Source of the DNA: Thermoplasmata archaeon
Lineage (GTDB): Archaea; Thermoplasmatota; Thermoplasmata; Lutacidiplasmatales; UBA184
Direction of reading: 5' to 3'
NCBI GenBank assembly: GCA_022749905.1
Contig: JAKIWU010000014.1
Location: 1 to 15,036 of the forward strand
DNA: 15,036 nucleotides
A program made the translations under genes and the position numbers. Shown piece after piece: positions 13,589 to 15,036 of the stretch. Each line of letters begins with the position of its first letter. Position 1 is the stretch's first letter. The notes beneath the pieces are model-generated. The model was not told where the DNA came from and ran no database searches. It worked only from the letters and a program-made list of their open reading frames with translations.

Positions 13589-13996
13589 GTGAACGCAGGC
13601 GGGCTGGTCACCGGGATCGTCTTTCTCCTCGTCGGCGTCGTGGTGGCGATCCTGGGCGTCGCGGTGTACGCATCCTGCACGGCGGTGGGCGGTGCAACCA
13701 CCTCCGGCCCCGCCGGGTCTCACACGTCGTACCCTTCAGGGTGCGGAGCGACCCTCGTCGTGGTCGTGTTCGGTATCGCCTTCGTACTCGTCGGCCTCCT
13801 CGCCGCGATCCGGTCGGTGCGGACGACGAACTTCGTAAGGCCGCCGTGGAACGCGGCGGTACCGCCCCCGATTTTCGGAAGCGCGGGAGCGCCGCTCCCG
13901 TCCACGCCCATCCTTCCCAGAATCCGCTGCCCGTACTGCGGCACCCTCGTGGCGCCGGGACCTCAACACTGCCCCTCGTGCGGTGCCGTCCTCTGA
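13589..13996 (+). CDS. two-helix membrane protein with C-terminal zinc ribbon
   Basis: I do not recognise a named family. The 135 residues hold two membrane helices (about 7-28 and 55-75) joined by a 26-residue loop with two cysteines (C30, C52) that could form a disulfide. After them come a Pro-rich linker (about 84-112) and a zinc ribbon, CPYCG (114-118) and CPSCG (128-132). Both termini are then probably cytoplasmic and the loop outside. Start GTG 13589 is preceded by GGGGGA (13581-13586) with little spacing. It begins 33 bases after the arrestin-like gene on the same strand, so the two may be co-transcribed. Zinc-ribbon membrane proteins of this plan are common in archaea and mostly uncharacterised. 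Confidence 0.75.
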   Translation: MNAGGLVTGIVFLLVGVVVAILGVAVYASCTAVGGATTSGPAGSHTSYPSGCGATLVVVVFGIAFVLVGLLAAIRSVRTTNFVRPPWNAAVPPPIFGSAGAPLPSTPILPRIRCPYCGTLVAPGPQHCPSCGAVL

Positions 13997-14116
13997 GGTC
14001 TGGTTCACGGGCCGTTCCCCCCGGTCACCGCTCGGCGCGGAGTGGGTGAAGTCGTCGCTCGTCCCCTCGACCTGCTAGGTTGATAGTGCCAAGGTTGCGT
14101 CTAGGGGCTCAGCCGA

Positions 14117-14830
14117 ATGCCGATGCTCCCTCGCCGTGGCCCACCCCGCCCGACCATCGCGGTGTTTAGCCTGCTCGCCCTTCTCCTCGTACCTGGGCTC
14201 GCGCCGGCCACTCCGCTCGGCGCGCTGGCTCCCGCGGGGTCGGTTTCTGTAGGACCGGCTCCGGTCGTGCAACTCCACGCTACGGTCTCCTGGAATGGAC
14301 GCAACATCAGCGATGCGAGCGGAGTCCGCTCCGCCTTCGCTCTCACGTACAGCTCCTCGGCCGTCCTCGCATTTCACTGGTCCGCGCCGGCCTCCGCGGT
14401 TCCGGTGCCCGTGAGTACCGCCCGGCTCGAGCTCTTCTTCTTCGGGTACGGGGTCGGCGCCCGCGATGTCTCGCAGGCTCCGTCTCCGACGGCCTCGAAC
14501 GGGACCATCAACCTGACCTGGGACGGGGCGAACGCCCTCCGATGGCTCGCCGAGGGTACCTACGTCGCAACCGCGAGCATCCTGAACGCGGCCGGCTCGA
14601 CGCTCTGGAGCGAGAACTTCTACTTGCGGATCACGGCCCCGTACTCGGTGCTCGCGCTCATCCCGATCGTCCTCCTGATTCTCGGAATCTTCGAATTGGC
14701 TGCCCTCCTCCGTTCGGGGTACGAACCTCCCGCGAAACCTGCCGCACCAGCTCGACCTTCGCCGGACCCTGATGCGAATGAGAAGGGTGCTCCCGCAGCG
14801 GTCGAGAAGGAGGAGGAGGCGAAGCCATGA
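14117..14830 (+). CDS. secreted-type protein with C-terminal membrane anchor
   Basis: This is a protein of unknown function, 237 residues. A basic start (MPMLPRRGPPRP) and a hydrophobic stretch (about 13-31) make a signal peptide, followed by a predicted beta-rich outer domain (about 45-172), one membrane helix (about 177-198) and a charged Pro/Ala/Glu tail ending KEEEAKP that should be cytoplasmic. The outer domain carries three N-glycosylation sequons (N63, N128, N132), fitting an archaeal cell-surface protein. The fold may be Ig-like (GTYVATASILNAAGSTLWSENFYLRI), but this is only an impression. ATG 14117 is used; ATG 14123 is equally possible. It follows the previous gene by 120 bases without a clear TATA box and overlaps the next gene as ATGA. 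Confidence 0.75.
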   Translation: MPMLPRRGPPRPTIAVFSLLALLLVPGLAPATPLGALAPAGSVSVGPAPVVQLHATVSWNGRNISDASGVRSAFALTYSSSAVLAFHWSAPASAVPVPVSTARLELFFFGYGVGARDVSQAPSPTASNGTINLTWDGANALRWLAEGTYVATASILNAAGSTLWSENFYLRITAPYSVLALIPIVLLILGIFELAALLRSGYEPPAKPAAPARPSPDPDANEKGAPAAVEKEEEAKP

Positions 14831-15036
14831 GCGCCGGCACTCGGGGCGCGGGCAGCGGCGTGATCCTGGGTCTCGTCGCGGTCCTGCTCGGTCAGCAATT
14901 CTCCCTGCTCGTGATCGTAGACCCGATCCCCACCTTCGAGGAGCTGTTCGTCGCGATGGTCCTCGGGGGCCTCCTCGGCGCGCTCGTCGGGTGGCGGCTC
15001 GGCAAGCGGTATCGGCGGCTCCACCCCGTCGGGGGG
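14827..15036 (+). CDS. small membrane protein, cut by window end
   Basis: The frame runs from ATG 14827, overlapping the previous stop by four bases, to the window edge without a stop, giving 70 residues. Two membrane helices are seen (about 10-31 and 38-58), joined by a short VDPIPTFEE loop, with basic residues (GKRYRR) after the second. The first helix has a polar QQ pair. I do not recognise it. The ATGA overlap means it is translated with the anchored surface protein and may form a complex with it. Confidence 0.65.
   Translation, partial: MSAGTRGAGSGVILGLVAVLLGQQFSLLVIVDPIPTFEELFVAMVLGGLLGALVGWRLGKRYRRLHPVGG

Noticed and set aside
1..15036. CRISPR arrays, insertion sequences or prophage genes
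   Set aside because: No regularly spaced repeats, transposase, integrase or phage structural motifs were seen in any frame.

Overview
This 15 kb window is archaeal chromosome. It encodes ribosomal proteins L1, L10, L12, L44e and S27e, aIF2-alpha, the snoRNP-type proteins fibrillarin, Nop5 and Nop10, the archaeal tRNA methylase Trm56, and a mevalonate kinase of the lipid pathway. The DNA is GC-rich and densely packed, with many genes overlapping by ATGA or GTGA. The mix of euryarchaeal gene order and high GC suggests an uncultured high-GC Thermoplasmata-like lineage; that placement is inference, not demonstrated.

Layout. Positions 1-66 hold the tail of an unidentified gene. A DRG-type GTPase (118-1233, +) meets the end of a minus-strand operon, purF - nop5 - fibrillarin (4281 down to 1196), and the two 3' ends overlap. 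Upstream of purF on the same strand lies the ribosomal stalk operon L1 - L10 - L12 (6220 down to 4367). A 341-bp non-coding region (6221-6561) with two adjacent palindromes separates it from the divergent plus-strand operon L44e - S27e - aIF2-alpha - Nop10 - winged-helix protein - Trm56 - mevalonate kinase (6562-10035). This second operon joins translation, rRNA and tRNA modification and isoprenoid synthesis, and its last five genes are tightly spaced or overlapping. On the minus strand follow the GTPase YchF and a PduO-type cobalamin adenosyltransferase (11857 down to 10068), a doubtful small Cys-rich ORF, and a tandem ribbon-helix-helix regulator (12419 down to 12021).

From 12.4 kb the character changes. 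A short AT-rich divergent promoter flanked by an 8-bp inverted repeat separates the regulator from a plus-strand set of poorly characterised genes. These are a two-domain arrestin-like protein, a two-helix membrane protein with a zinc ribbon, a secreted-type protein with one C-terminal membrane anchor, and a small two-helix membrane protein cut by the window edge. This last part, 12.0-15.0 kb, is the least ordinary region and the best candidate for something undescribed: an envelope or membrane module with an arrestin-fold protein next to a probable regulator.

All calls come from reading the translations and motifs; no database search was run.
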